A stretch of DNA of 5,462 nucleotides from CAYREV01 sp964423345 (GTDB lineage: Bacteria; Bacteroidota; Rhodothermia; Balneolales; Balneolaceae), in contig CAYREV010000073.1 in assembly GCA_964423345.1 (NCBI GenBank), positions 1 to 5,462 of the forward strand. Direction: 5' to 3'. The notes beneath the pieces are model-generated. The model searched no databases. It saw nothing but the letters and a program-made list of their open reading frames with translations, and had not been told where the DNA came from. A program made the position numbers and the translations under genes. Below, piece after piece: positions 1-5,179 of the stretch. Each line of letters opens with the position of its first letter. Positions within the stretch are counted from its first letter, which is position 1.

Positions 1-1085
1 ACGTGCTGCAGGGAGGCGTGGGCCAGCAGCTTGATGATGGCTCCCTCCAGGTCGCGCACGTTCGATTTGAAATTGTGGGCTATGAATTCGAGCACGTCGT
101 GCGAGAGGTCGATGCCGTTGTCGTTGGCCTTCCGCTCCAGGATGGCGTAGCGCGTTTCGTACTCGGGCATCTGCAGGTCGGCGCTCAGTCCCCAGCTGAA
201 GCGCGAGATCAGGCGCTCTTCAATATCCTGTATTTCGCGCGGCGCGCGGTCGCTGCTCAGGATCAGCTGCTTGCCGTCCTGGTGCAGGGCGTTAAAGATA
301 TGGAAGAACTCCTCCTGGGTTTTCTCCTTGCCGCTGAAGAACTGGATGTCGTCGACAATCAGCACGTCGATCTGTCGGTAGAACATGGTGAATTCGCTGG
401 CGCGGTTGTTGCGAATGGCCTGGACAAACTCATTGGTGAAGCTCTCCGAAGAGATGTAGAGCACGGCGAGCTCGTTGCCGAAATCCTGTTTGATCTTGTT
501 GCCGATGCTCTGGATCAGGTGTGTCTTTCCCAGGCCGGTTCCCCCGTAAATAAAGAAGGGGTTGAAGGAGTTGCTTCCCGGGTTTTCTGCGATCGCCATG
601 GCGGCGGATCGGGCCAGCCTGTTGCAGTCGCCTTCGATGTACCGGTCGAACACATAATTGTTGTTCAGGTTCGAGTCGATTTTAGTCTTTTTGATGCCCG
701 GTATAACGAAGGGGTTTTCAATCTTCCCGGGACTATAATCTGCGTAGCTGTCCAGGTCCTGTTCCTGGGTGGGAGGCATGGGCCGCTGGGGCAGGCGGAC
801 CGACCGGGTGTCGGCGTCGTTGTTGGATTTTTCGAGGACCACCGAATATTCCAGTTTGCCCTCTTCGCCGAGCACTTTGGCCAGGGTCGAGCGCAGCATT
901 CCGTAGTAATGTTCCTCCAGCCACTCGTACCAGAATTGACTTGGGACCTGGATGGTTAAAGTGTTGCTTTCCAGCTTGATAGGTTGGATGGGTTCAAACC
1001 AAGATTTGAACTTCTGATAACTGATGTTATCCTGAATAATTTCCAGACACTGCTCCCACGCAGTTTCAGCTGAAATCGAACTCAA
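1..1085 (-). CDS. dnaA: Chromosomal replication initiator DnaA (3' end cut by window edge)
   Basis: This is the AAA+ ATPase that binds DnaA boxes at oriC, opens the duplex and helps load the replicative helicase. 361 residues are visible, against about 450-480 for the family. Domain I covers about residues 1-85 (AETAWEQCLEIIQ, then KSWFEPI). A variable linker runs to about 140. The AAA+ core follows, with Walker A GGTGLGKTH at 181-189, Walker B VLIVDDIQ at 241-248, sensor 1 LSSDRAP at 276-282, the arginine-finger box RLISRF at 291-296, and sensor 2 NVRDLEGAI at 342-350. Domain IV, the DNA-binding part, lies beyond the left edge. The start is TTG at 1085-1083. The frame is closed upstream by a TAA at 1112-1110, and only ATT (1088) or this TTG could initiate; no ATG or GTG is available. 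A GGAGG lies 9 nt before the TTG. Identity is certain; the start is probable. Confidence 0.97.
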   Translation of the reverse strand, partial: MSSISAETAWEQCLEIIQDNISYQKFKSWFEPIQPIKLESNTLTIQVPSQFWYEWLEEHYYGMLRSTLAKVLGEEGKLEYSVVLEKSNNDADTRSVRLPQRPMPPTQEQDLDSYADYSPGKIENPFVIPGIKKTKIDSNLNNNYVFDRYIEGDCNRLARSAAMAIAENPGSNSFNPFFIYGGTGLGKTHLIQSIGNKIKQDFGNELAVLYISSESFTNEFVQAIRNNRASEFTMFYRQIDVLIVDDIQFFSGKEKTQEEFFHIFNALHQDGKQLILSSDRAPREIQDIEERLISRFSWGLSADLQMPEYETRYAILERKANDNGIDLSHDVLEFIAHNFKSNVRDLEGAIIKLLAHASLQH

Positions 1086-1094
1086 AATCGCTAA

Positions 1095-1099
1095 CCTCC
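1095..1099 (-). promoter_or_regulatory. Shine-Dalgarno sequence of dnaA
   Basis: On the minus strand this reads GGAGG, 9 nt upstream of the TTG at 1085 (6 nt upstream of an ATT at 1088). It supports the non-ATG start of dnaA. No comparable purine-rich site precedes prmC, the barrel gene, eno or recF in this window, so dnaA stands out in having one. Confidence 0.7.
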
Positions 1100-1141
1100 A
1101 GACAGAATTTTAAAAATATTAACGCTAGATGAGCCTTGCAG

Positions 1142-1150
1142 TTATCCACA
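1142..1150 (+). promoter_or_regulatory. DnaA box 1 (perfect consensus)
   Basis: The sequence TTATCCACA is identical to the consensus high-affinity DnaA-binding site. It directly abuts the candidate -7 element of the dnaA promoter (1151-1158 on the minus strand), so the predicted transcription start falls inside it. Unlike boxes 2 and 3, it has no degenerate companion box 11 bp upstream. It may work mainly in dnaA autoregulation. Confidence 0.85.
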
Positions 1151-1182
1151 CAAAAATATTGCTGATCCCCTTATGGCTGAAA
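1151..1182 (-). promoter_or_regulatory. Candidate dnaA promoter, Bacteroidota type
   Basis: Read on the minus strand, TATTTTTG at 1158-1151 matches the TAnnTTTG -7 element of Bacteroidota promoters at every fixed position. TTTC at 1182-1179 matches the TTTG -33 element at 3 of 4 positions, with a 20-nt spacer. Transcription would start around 1147-1143, inside DnaA box 1, and leave a leader of about 60 nt before the TTG. The position upstream of dnaA and the overlap with a DnaA box support a regulated promoter. In AT-rich DNA such matches can also arise by chance. Confidence 0.5.
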
Positions 1183-1226
1183 CGAAGATGATAAATTCCG
1201 AGTCAGATGTCAAAAAATTTATGGGG

Positions 1227-1248
1227 AGTTTTCCAAAAGTTATCCACA
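1227..1248 (+). repeat. 22-bp direct repeat, copy A (weak + strong DnaA box)
   Basis: This copy matches 1390-1411 at 20 of 22 positions; the differences are C/A at 1234 versus 1397 and A/C at 1236 versus 1399. It consists of AG, a degenerate box at 1229-1237, a 2-bp spacer AG and the perfect box at 1240-1248. The 11-bp box-to-box step places both sites on nearly the same face of the helix. Confidence 0.85.
1240..1248 (+). promoter_or_regulatory. DnaA box 2 (perfect consensus)
   Basis: A perfect TTATCCACA starting 98 bp from box 1 in the same orientation. It is preceded, exactly 11 bp upstream at 1229-1237, by a degenerate box TTTTCCAAA (7 of 9 matches). The pair forms one copy of the 22-bp direct repeat. 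Confidence 0.87.
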
Positions 1249-1267
1249 ATTCTCTAAACATTTTAAC

Positions 1268-1284
1268 TTGTTGGAAGACAACAA
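1268..1284. repeat. Perfect 6-bp inverted repeat inside oriC
   Basis: TTGTTG (1268-1273) and CAACAA (1279-1284) are perfect reverse complements around a 5-nt loop, GAAGA. The left arm belongs to an inverted partial copy of the DnaA-box repeat: 1264-1273 is the reverse complement of 1396-1405. It has no following T-run and lies between DnaA boxes 2 and 3, so a role in origin architecture or protein binding is more plausible than termination. The function is unknown. Confidence 0.45.
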
Positions 1285-1389
1285 TTTAGCATTTTTCAGG
1301 GCGGTCTATCCAATTTTTGGTAATAGGCCCTAACATTGCTCTAGCATTGATTTTACCTATAGTTCCCACAGCTAAAAAACTTTTAGAAA

Positions 1390-1411
1390 AGTTTTCAACA
1401 AGTTATCCACA
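1390..1411 (+). repeat. 22-bp direct repeat, copy B (weak + strong DnaA box)
   Basis: This is the second copy of the repeat at 1227-1248, offset by 163 bp. The degenerate box is at 1392-1400 and the perfect box at 1403-1411, again with an AG spacer. Its central part CAACAAGTTA (1396-1405) also occurs inverted at 1264-1273, which suggests a further degenerate remnant on the other strand. Confidence 0.85.
1403..1411 (+). promoter_or_regulatory. DnaA box 3 (perfect consensus)
   Basis: A perfect TTATCCACA starting 163 bp after box 2, same orientation. A degenerate box TTTTCAACA (7 of 9) sits exactly 11 bp upstream at 1392-1400. An AT-rich tract follows immediately, which makes this the box nearest one of the two candidate unwinding sites. 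Confidence 0.87.
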
Positions 1412-1470
1412 CAAGCAAAATATGTCAATAACTCCTAGTTAATTTTGTCTAATATTTTTAAAAAAGAGGG
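1412..1470. other. AT-rich tract, candidate DNA unwinding element
   Basis: This tract runs from the end of DnaA box 3 toward the prmC stop. It is nearly all A and T in places, notably around 1439-1466, which includes a TTTTTAAAAAA stretch. Easily melted DNA next to a DnaA box is the expected layout of an unwinding element. I saw no clear run of DnaA-trio TAG repeats. A shorter AT-rich patch at 1104-1120, on the dnaA side, is the competing candidate. Confidence 0.35.
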
Positions 1471-1500
1471 GATATGGTACGGTTTTAAACGAGCCGTTCC
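1460..1500 (-). terminator. Weak candidate terminator at the end of prmC
   Basis: On the minus strand GGAACGG (1500-1494) can pair with CCGTACC (1482-1476), giving six of seven base pairs around an 11-nt loop that contains the prmC stop codon. A T-run begins about 10 nt further on, near 1466. The gap between hairpin and T-run is longer than in a standard intrinsic terminator, so the call is weak. A terminator is functionally expected here because prmC is transcribed toward the origin. Confidence 0.25.
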
Positions 1501-2348
1501 GCCCGTAAAAACCGGTCTTTCTTTTCGTAGTCTTTCACCACGGAAACATTCCAGTTTTCGGAGGGAAAAAGTGAGCGGATCCGGCTGCTGTAATGCTCAT
1601 GAATTTCGAGGTAAAGCAGACCGTCGGGCGAGAGGTGTTTTTCGGAGAACCGGATGATGCTGCCGTACATCTTATCCAGGTCGTCACAGAAGAGGGCCAG
1701 GTCCGGCTCATAGGTCGTAACCTGTTTTTCGAGCAGCTTTTTCTCTTCGGGCAGCACGTAGGGAGGGTTGGAAATAACCAGGTCTAAAGGCCCGGAAATA
1801 TCCCACTGTTCCCAGGCAAGTATGTCGCCCTTTTGGAACTGAATTTCAGTGCCGTTCCGGCGGGCATTTTCGCGGGCCATCTCGAGGGCGCTTTCGGAGA
1901 CGTCGAGAGCGCTGACATTCCACTCCGGCCGCTCCATTTTCAGGGCCACCGGGATGCATCCCGAACCGGTTCCGAGGTCGATGACGGAACACTCTTCGGC
2001 GTCGGTTTCCTCGAGCACGATCTCCACCAGCTGTTCGGTTTCGATGCGGGGGATCAGCACCTCGGGGGAGACGCTGATACGTGCGTTCATAAATTCGGTA
2101 TGGCCGAGGATATACTGAAGCGGCTCATGTTGTGCACGGCGCTTGATGAGCGGGCGCAGCTCCTCGAGTTCGGTACTGGAGAGCGGGCGGTCGAACTTCA
2201 GGTAGAGGTCGAGCCGCTTGACGCCGAGGGTCTCGGCGAGCAGCCATTCGATACTCAACCGGGGATCGGGAATGTCTTTCTGTTTAAAATAATCCGTTCC
2301 CCATTCGATCATGGAGAGTACGGTCCACTCGTCAACCCGGGTGCTCAT
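1485..2348 (-). CDS. prmC: Peptide chain release factor N5-glutamine methyltransferase PrmC
   Basis: This cytosolic enzyme uses S-adenosylmethionine to methylate the glutamine of the GGQ motif in release factors RF1 and RF2, which improves translation termination. Its 287 residues are the family's normal size. A helical N-terminal substrate-recognition domain covers about 1-85. The conserved LGHTEF and LIPRIETEQLVE segments follow at 81-109. The Rossmann methyltransferase fold has SAM motif I DLGTGSGCIPVAL at 124-136 and the diagnostic NPPY at 194-197, which binds the target glutamine. The family usually has PRPETE where this protein has PRIETE (Ile102). The ATG at 2348 is preferred; Met13 is an alternative start, and neither has a Shine-Dalgarno. 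It lies 15 nt after the upstream 130-residue gene, probably in one transcript, and reads toward oriC. Confidence 0.93.
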   Translation of the reverse strand: MSTRVDEWTVLSMIEWGTDYFKQKDIPDPRLSIEWLLAETLGVKRLDLYLKFDRPLSSTELEELRPLIKRRAQHEPLQYILGHTEFMNARISVSPEVLIPRIETEQLVEIVLEETDAEECSVIDLGTGSGCIPVALKMERPEWNVSALDVSESALEMARENARRNGTEIQFQKGDILAWEQWDISGPLDLVISNPPYVLPEEKKLLEKQVTTYEPDLALFCDDLDKMYGSIIRFSEKHLSPDGLLYLEIHEHYSSRIRSLFPSENWNVSVVKDYEKKDRFLRAERLV

Positions 2349-2363
2349 CTGGGATGTATTGGG

Positions 2364-2756
2364 TTAGTTCTCCTCTTCGGTTTCTTCCTCTTCCTTGACT
2401 TCCTGGACGGTAAGGCCGTATCTCTTGGTGAAGTCGAGAATAAAATCGATCACTTCGTCGTCAATAGTGCGCTTCTCCTCGTCCAGCGAGCTGCCGCGGA
2501 ATCCCATGCGGCCGCCGGTTTTCTTGATCTCTATGCGAGTCTCTTTCCCGGTGCATTCAATGATACAGGTGAGGGTGACGCTTGCATTGATTTGTTTTTC
2601 ATACTGTTCATAAACGGCGACGTGGACCGAATCCGAATTCGCAGAAGATTCGTATGTATATAGGTATTTCGGTTCTTCGCTTTTAAATAGATTGGCAGGT
2701 ATCCTCCGGAGGGTATCCGCTGGGCCAAAAATAAGATACTTGCTAACTGATTTCAT
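2364..2756 (-). CDS. Hypothetical protein, 130 residues, acidic C-terminal tail
   Basis: I do not recognise this protein with certainty. It has no signal peptide or membrane segment and is probably cytosolic. The predicted order is a short N-terminal segment (MKSVSKYLIFGPADTL), then beta-rich stretches at about 43-50 (SVHVAVYE), 58-68 (ASVTLTCIIEC) and 73-79 (TRIEIKK). A glycine-rich turn GGRMGFRGSS follows at 81-90, a helix at about 98-113 (IDDEVIDFILDFTKRY), and a tail of almost only Glu at 121-130. The layout loosely resembles small alpha/beta proteins of unknown function such as DUF6054; that is recall, not a search result. The reading frame is clean, starts at an ATG facing a promoter-sized gap, and ends 15 nt before prmC, all of which support a real gene co-transcribed with prmC. 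Confidence 0.8.
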   Translation of the reverse strand: MKSVSKYLIFGPADTLRRIPANLFKSEEPKYLYTYESSANSDSVHVAVYEQYEKQINASVTLTCIIECTGKETRIEIKKTGGRMGFRGSSLDEEKRTIDDEVIDFILDFTKRYGLTVQEVKEEEETEEEN

Positions 2757-2964
2757 AATTATTTAACTGTATATTTAAGAAGGATATGCTAAATGTGTAA
2801 GGAGCCTGAATAAACGCGTTAATATAACAATAATCAAATTTGAAAGGGCCTAAAACTCACAAAATTTTGCCATTAATTAAAACGGATATAATTTTTTACC
2901 GTAAGACGAGTTTAATATAATTAGTCAGTATCTCTTATGTCCACTTATACAAGCCCAACCGTTT
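2757..2964. promoter_or_regulatory. Divergent AT-rich intergenic region
   Basis: These 208 bp separate two divergently transcribed genes and must hold promoters for the 130-residue gene plus prmC (minus) and for the beta-barrel gene (plus). The DNA is strongly AT-rich, with several TATAAT-like sequences (2887-2892, 2916-2921). No RNA gene, convincing terminator or DnaA box is visible. I could not pick a clear minus-strand promoter. Confidence 0.6.
2866..2896 (+). promoter_or_regulatory. Candidate Bacteroidota-type promoter for the beta-barrel gene
   Basis: TTTG at 2866-2869 is followed after 19 nt by TAATTTTT at 2889-2896, which matches TAnnTTTG at all fixed positions except the last. That element order and spacing fit the group's -33/-7 pattern and would give a leader of about 60 nt before the ATG at 2965. 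An overlapping TATAAT at 2887 would also suit an ordinary -10 box, but a TTGACA-like partner is only found at a short 14-nt spacing. Confidence 0.4.
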
Positions 2965-3780
2965 ATGAATAAGAATATACTGTTACGTTTTCTGCCTCTT
3001 GTGCTCCTGCTGTCTACCCTTTGGGGCTTGGATGACGCCCGGGCCCAACTGAAAGAGCCGGAGGTTAAAAAGCAGGAGGCACCGATGACTCCCCTCAGCG
3101 AGGGGCGCCCCAACGGCTTCGATATCAATATCATGCTGAACAATTTCGGCTTTGGCATCGGAGGCGAATACACCCGCGCCATCGGCTCCTTTACGGAGCT
3201 GACCCTGCGGACGGGCATTACGGGCATACGCGATGTGAGCGAACAGAGCTTCCAGGATTTCTTCACGGGCCAGCGGATCATACCCAACAAGTATAAGAGG
3301 GCGATCGGCTTTCCCATCCTCATCGGTGTAGAGCGGCGGCTGTTTGCCAGAAAAATCGCCGACAACTTCCGGTTTTTTGCCTCCGGCTCCGCCGGACCGG
3401 CCCTGGCTTTTGTGTATCCCTATGTGAATGACACCGACCGCAACGGGCTGCGTACTTCCTTTATCAACCGGTTCGGGCAGATACAGTTTACCGAAACCAT
3501 CAACGACTTTTTCTCGGGATGGAAGCAGGGGGATACCATGTGGGGCGCTACCGGCGAGGTGAAGCTGGGAGTGGCCTTCGGCAAGGAGTTCAAGAAGCAG
3601 ACGACGATTGAGTTCGGCTACATGTTCTACTATTTCGACCAGGGCATTCAGATCATGGAGCCGCGCCGCATTGTAAGCTACAGCAACGAGGGGTTTATCT
3701 CCGAGACGGACGAATTCTTCGAACCGCAAAAGTATTTCGGTACCCCCGAGATCACCATCAGCTTTGGCTGGATGTGGTAA
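2965..3780 (+). CDS. Secreted, probable outer-membrane beta-barrel protein of unknown role
   Basis: A 271-residue envelope protein. A classic signal peptide covers 1-27: MNKN, a Leu-rich core at 5-20, then ARA before Gln28, a good signal peptidase I site; there is no lipobox Cys. A short polar stretch follows to about residue 50. From there the chain is built of alternating aromatic or aliphatic residues and glycines typical of barrel strands, for example FDINIMLNNFGFGIGGEYTR (52-71), IGFPILIGVERRLF (114-127), FRFFASGSAGPALAFVYPY (135-153), GEVKLGVAFGKEF (197-209) and TIEFGYMFYYF (214-224). The last strand, ITISFGWMW, ends in an aromatic residue, as outer-membrane proteins recognised by the BAM machinery do. 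It is about the size of small 8- to 10-stranded barrels. Its specific function and family are not recognisable. It sits alone between a divergent promoter region and eno. Confidence 0.85.
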   Translation: MNKNILLRFLPLVLLLSTLWGLDDARAQLKEPEVKKQEAPMTPLSEGRPNGFDINIMLNNFGFGIGGEYTRAIGSFTELTLRTGITGIRDVSEQSFQDFFTGQRIIPNKYKRAIGFPILIGVERRLFARKIADNFRFFASGSAGPALAFVYPYVNDTDRNGLRTSFINRFGQIQFTETINDFFSGWKQGDTMWGATGEVKLGVAFGKEFKKQTTIEFGYMFYYFDQGIQIMEPRRIVSYSNEGFISETDEFFEPQKYFGTPEITISFGWMW

Positions 3781-3860
3781 AAAGCAGTTCCTTTTAAAGA
3801 CTATCCAAAAACTTTGTACATTTCGGCACAATTTCAGCTATTAACAAAACTGTGACCGTT

Positions 3861-5147
3861 ATGAGCTTTATCGATGCCATCAACGCCCGTCAAATTATTG
3901 ATTCCCGCGGCAATCCCACCGTCGAGGTGGATGTTGTCCTCTCCAACGGGGTGGTGGGAAGGGCGGCCGTGCCCTCAGGGGCCTCCACCGGCGAACATGA
4001 AGCCGTAGAGCTTCGGGATGATGACCGGAGCCGTTACCTCGGCAAAGGGGTGACCCAGGCCGTCAATAATGTGAATACGATCATCGACGGAGAGCTCCAC
4101 GGCATGGAGGTGTTCAACCAGGTGGAGATCGACAACACCCTGCTTGAGATCGACGGCACCGAAAACAAGGGGAATCTGGGTGCCAACGCCATACTGGGCG
4201 TGTCGCTGGCAACGGCCAAGGCGGCGGCCAACGCCATGACCCTGCCGCTGTGGCGATATGTGGGAGGCGTCAACGCCAAGGTACTCCCGCTGCCCATGAT
4301 GAATATCATCAACGGCGGCTCGCATGCCGACAATAATGTGGACCTGCAGGAATTCATGATTGTGCCCTCGGGGGCGCCCAGCTTTTCGGAAGCCGTGCGC
4401 ATGGGGGCGGAAGTGTTTCACCACCTGAAGAAGGTATTGAAACAAAAGGGGTTTAATACGGCAGTGGGCGATGAAGGCGGCTTTGCCCCCGACCTGGACT
4501 CCAACGAGCAGGCGGTGGAGGTGATACTGGAAGCCACTGAAAAGGCCGGCTATGAACCGGGTGAGGATATCGTTATCGCACTGGACCCGGCAACATCGGA
4601 ATTTTACAACCCCGGGAAGGGCGTCTACGAATTCAAGAGGAGCGACGGCAGCGAACGCGACCAGGAAGCAATGGTGGAATACTGGAGCGACTGGGTGGAG
4701 AAATACCCAATTGTTTCCATAGAAGACGCCCTGGCCGAGGACGACTGGGAGGGCTGGGAAAAGCTGACCGCAGCTATCGGCCACAAGATTCAGCTGGTGG
4801 GCGACGACCTTTTTGTTACCAGTACGGACCGCCTGGCGAAGGGGATCCGGCAGGGGGTAGCCAACTCCATATTGATCAAGGTGAACCAGATCGGCACGCT
4901 CACCGAGACGCTTGACGCCATAGAGATGGCCCATAAAAATGATTATACGGCTGTGATCTCACATCGTTCCGGCGAGACGGAAGACACCACCATCGCCGAC
5001 CTTGCCGTCGCCGTTAATGCCGGGCAGATCAAGACGGGATCGATGAGCCGGACCGACCGGGTAGCCAAATACAACCAGCTGCTTCGCATTGAAGAGCAGC
5101 TCGGGCCCAACGCTATCTTCCCGGGTAAGGACGCTTTCGGCATCTAG
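3861..5147 (+). CDS. eno: Enolase (phosphopyruvate hydratase)
   Basis: A cytosolic glycolytic enzyme converting 2-phosphoglycerate to phosphoenolpyruvate, with Mg2+. It has 428 residues from the ATG at 3861, the family's standard length. The N-terminal domain opens with INARQIIDSRGNPTVEVDV and the flexible loop SGASTGEHEA (39-48). The TIM-barrel domain carries all expected catalytic and metal residues: Glu164 (LQEFMI), Glu205 (GDEGGFAP), Asp242 (ALDPATSEF), Glu288 (SIEDA), Asp315 (GDDLF), Lys340 (ILIKVNQIGT), the SHRSGETED loop (367-375) and Lys391 (IKTGSMSR). An in-frame GTG at 3852 would add three residues, but the ATG start aligns better with other enolases; neither start has a Shine-Dalgarno. 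recF follows after 32 nt, so the two are probably co-transcribed. No substitution suggests loss of activity. Confidence 0.97.
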   Translation: MSFIDAINARQIIDSRGNPTVEVDVVLSNGVVGRAAVPSGASTGEHEAVELRDDDRSRYLGKGVTQAVNNVNTIIDGELHGMEVFNQVEIDNTLLEIDGTENKGNLGANAILGVSLATAKAAANAMTLPLWRYVGGVNAKVLPLPMMNIINGGSHADNNVDLQEFMIVPSGAPSFSEAVRMGAEVFHHLKKVLKQKGFNTAVGDEGGFAPDLDSNEQAVEVILEATEKAGYEPGEDIVIALDPATSEFYNPGKGVYEFKRSDGSERDQEAMVEYWSDWVEKYPIVSIEDALAEDDWEGWEKLTAAIGHKIQLVGDDLFVTSTDRLAKGIRQGVANSILIKVNQIGTLTETLDAIEMAHKNDYTAVISHRSGETEDTTIADLAVAVNAGQIKTGSMSRTDRVAKYNQLLRIEEQLGPNAIFPGKDAFGI

Positions 5148-5179
5148 GTTCCCGGCAGATACTTTTATACCTCCGTTCC

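Larger units (their letters stand above)
1086..1484. other. oriC: Putative replication origin (oriC) in the dnaA-prmC gap
   Basis: This 399-bp gap has no plausible gene. It lies directly upstream of dnaA, is visibly AT-rich compared with the flanking genes, and holds three perfect copies of the consensus DnaA box TTATCCACA at 1142, 1240 and 1403, all on the plus strand. Two are embedded in a 22-bp direct repeat. AT-rich tracts at both ends (about 1104-1120 and 1416-1467) could be unwinding sites. DnaA-box clusters beside dnaA are the classic position for bacterial origins. Origin function is inferred: the boxes could instead serve only to regulate dnaA, though three perfect 9-mers in 400 bp favour an origin. 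Confidence 0.82.

Noticed and set aside
3..959. Long plus-strand open frame of 318 codons opposite dnaA
   Set aside because: It is the antisense shadow of dnaA. The minus strand gives a full set of DnaA motifs, while this frame shows no recognisable domain.
1334..1349. CATTG direct repeats and TGCT/AGCA inverted repeat within oriC
   Set aside because: Arms of four to five bases are too short to separate from chance.
1440..1447. Perfect TAnnTTTG (TAATTTTG) on the plus strand near the prmC stop
   Set aside because: There is no TTTG element at the right distance upstream and no plus-strand gene to transcribe; it is probably a chance match in AT-rich DNA.
1833..2663. Plus-strand open frame of 276 codons across prmC and the upstream gene
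   Set aside because: It crosses two minus-strand genes, including the gap between them, and has no domain features; it is a shadow of GC-rich codon use.
2937..2972. Eleven-residue leader peptide whose stop overlaps the start of the barrel gene
   Set aside because: The ATG at 2937 opens a short frame ending at 2972, which could couple translation, but it has no Shine-Dalgarno and no attenuator structure, and so short a frame is expected by chance.
3809..3816. Possible -7 element AAACTTTG for eno
   Set aside because: It has one mismatch to TAnnTTTG and no convincing -33 partner, so it is too weak to annotate, although eno probably has a promoter in the 80-bp gap.
2983..3831. Minus-strand open frame of 282 codons opposite the beta-barrel gene
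   Set aside because: The plus strand encodes a coherent signal peptide and barrel strands with an aromatic end; the minus frame has no such features.
3975..4934. Minus-strand open frame of 319 codons inside enolase
   Set aside because: It lies entirely opposite a highly conserved enolase sequence and is an antisense shadow.
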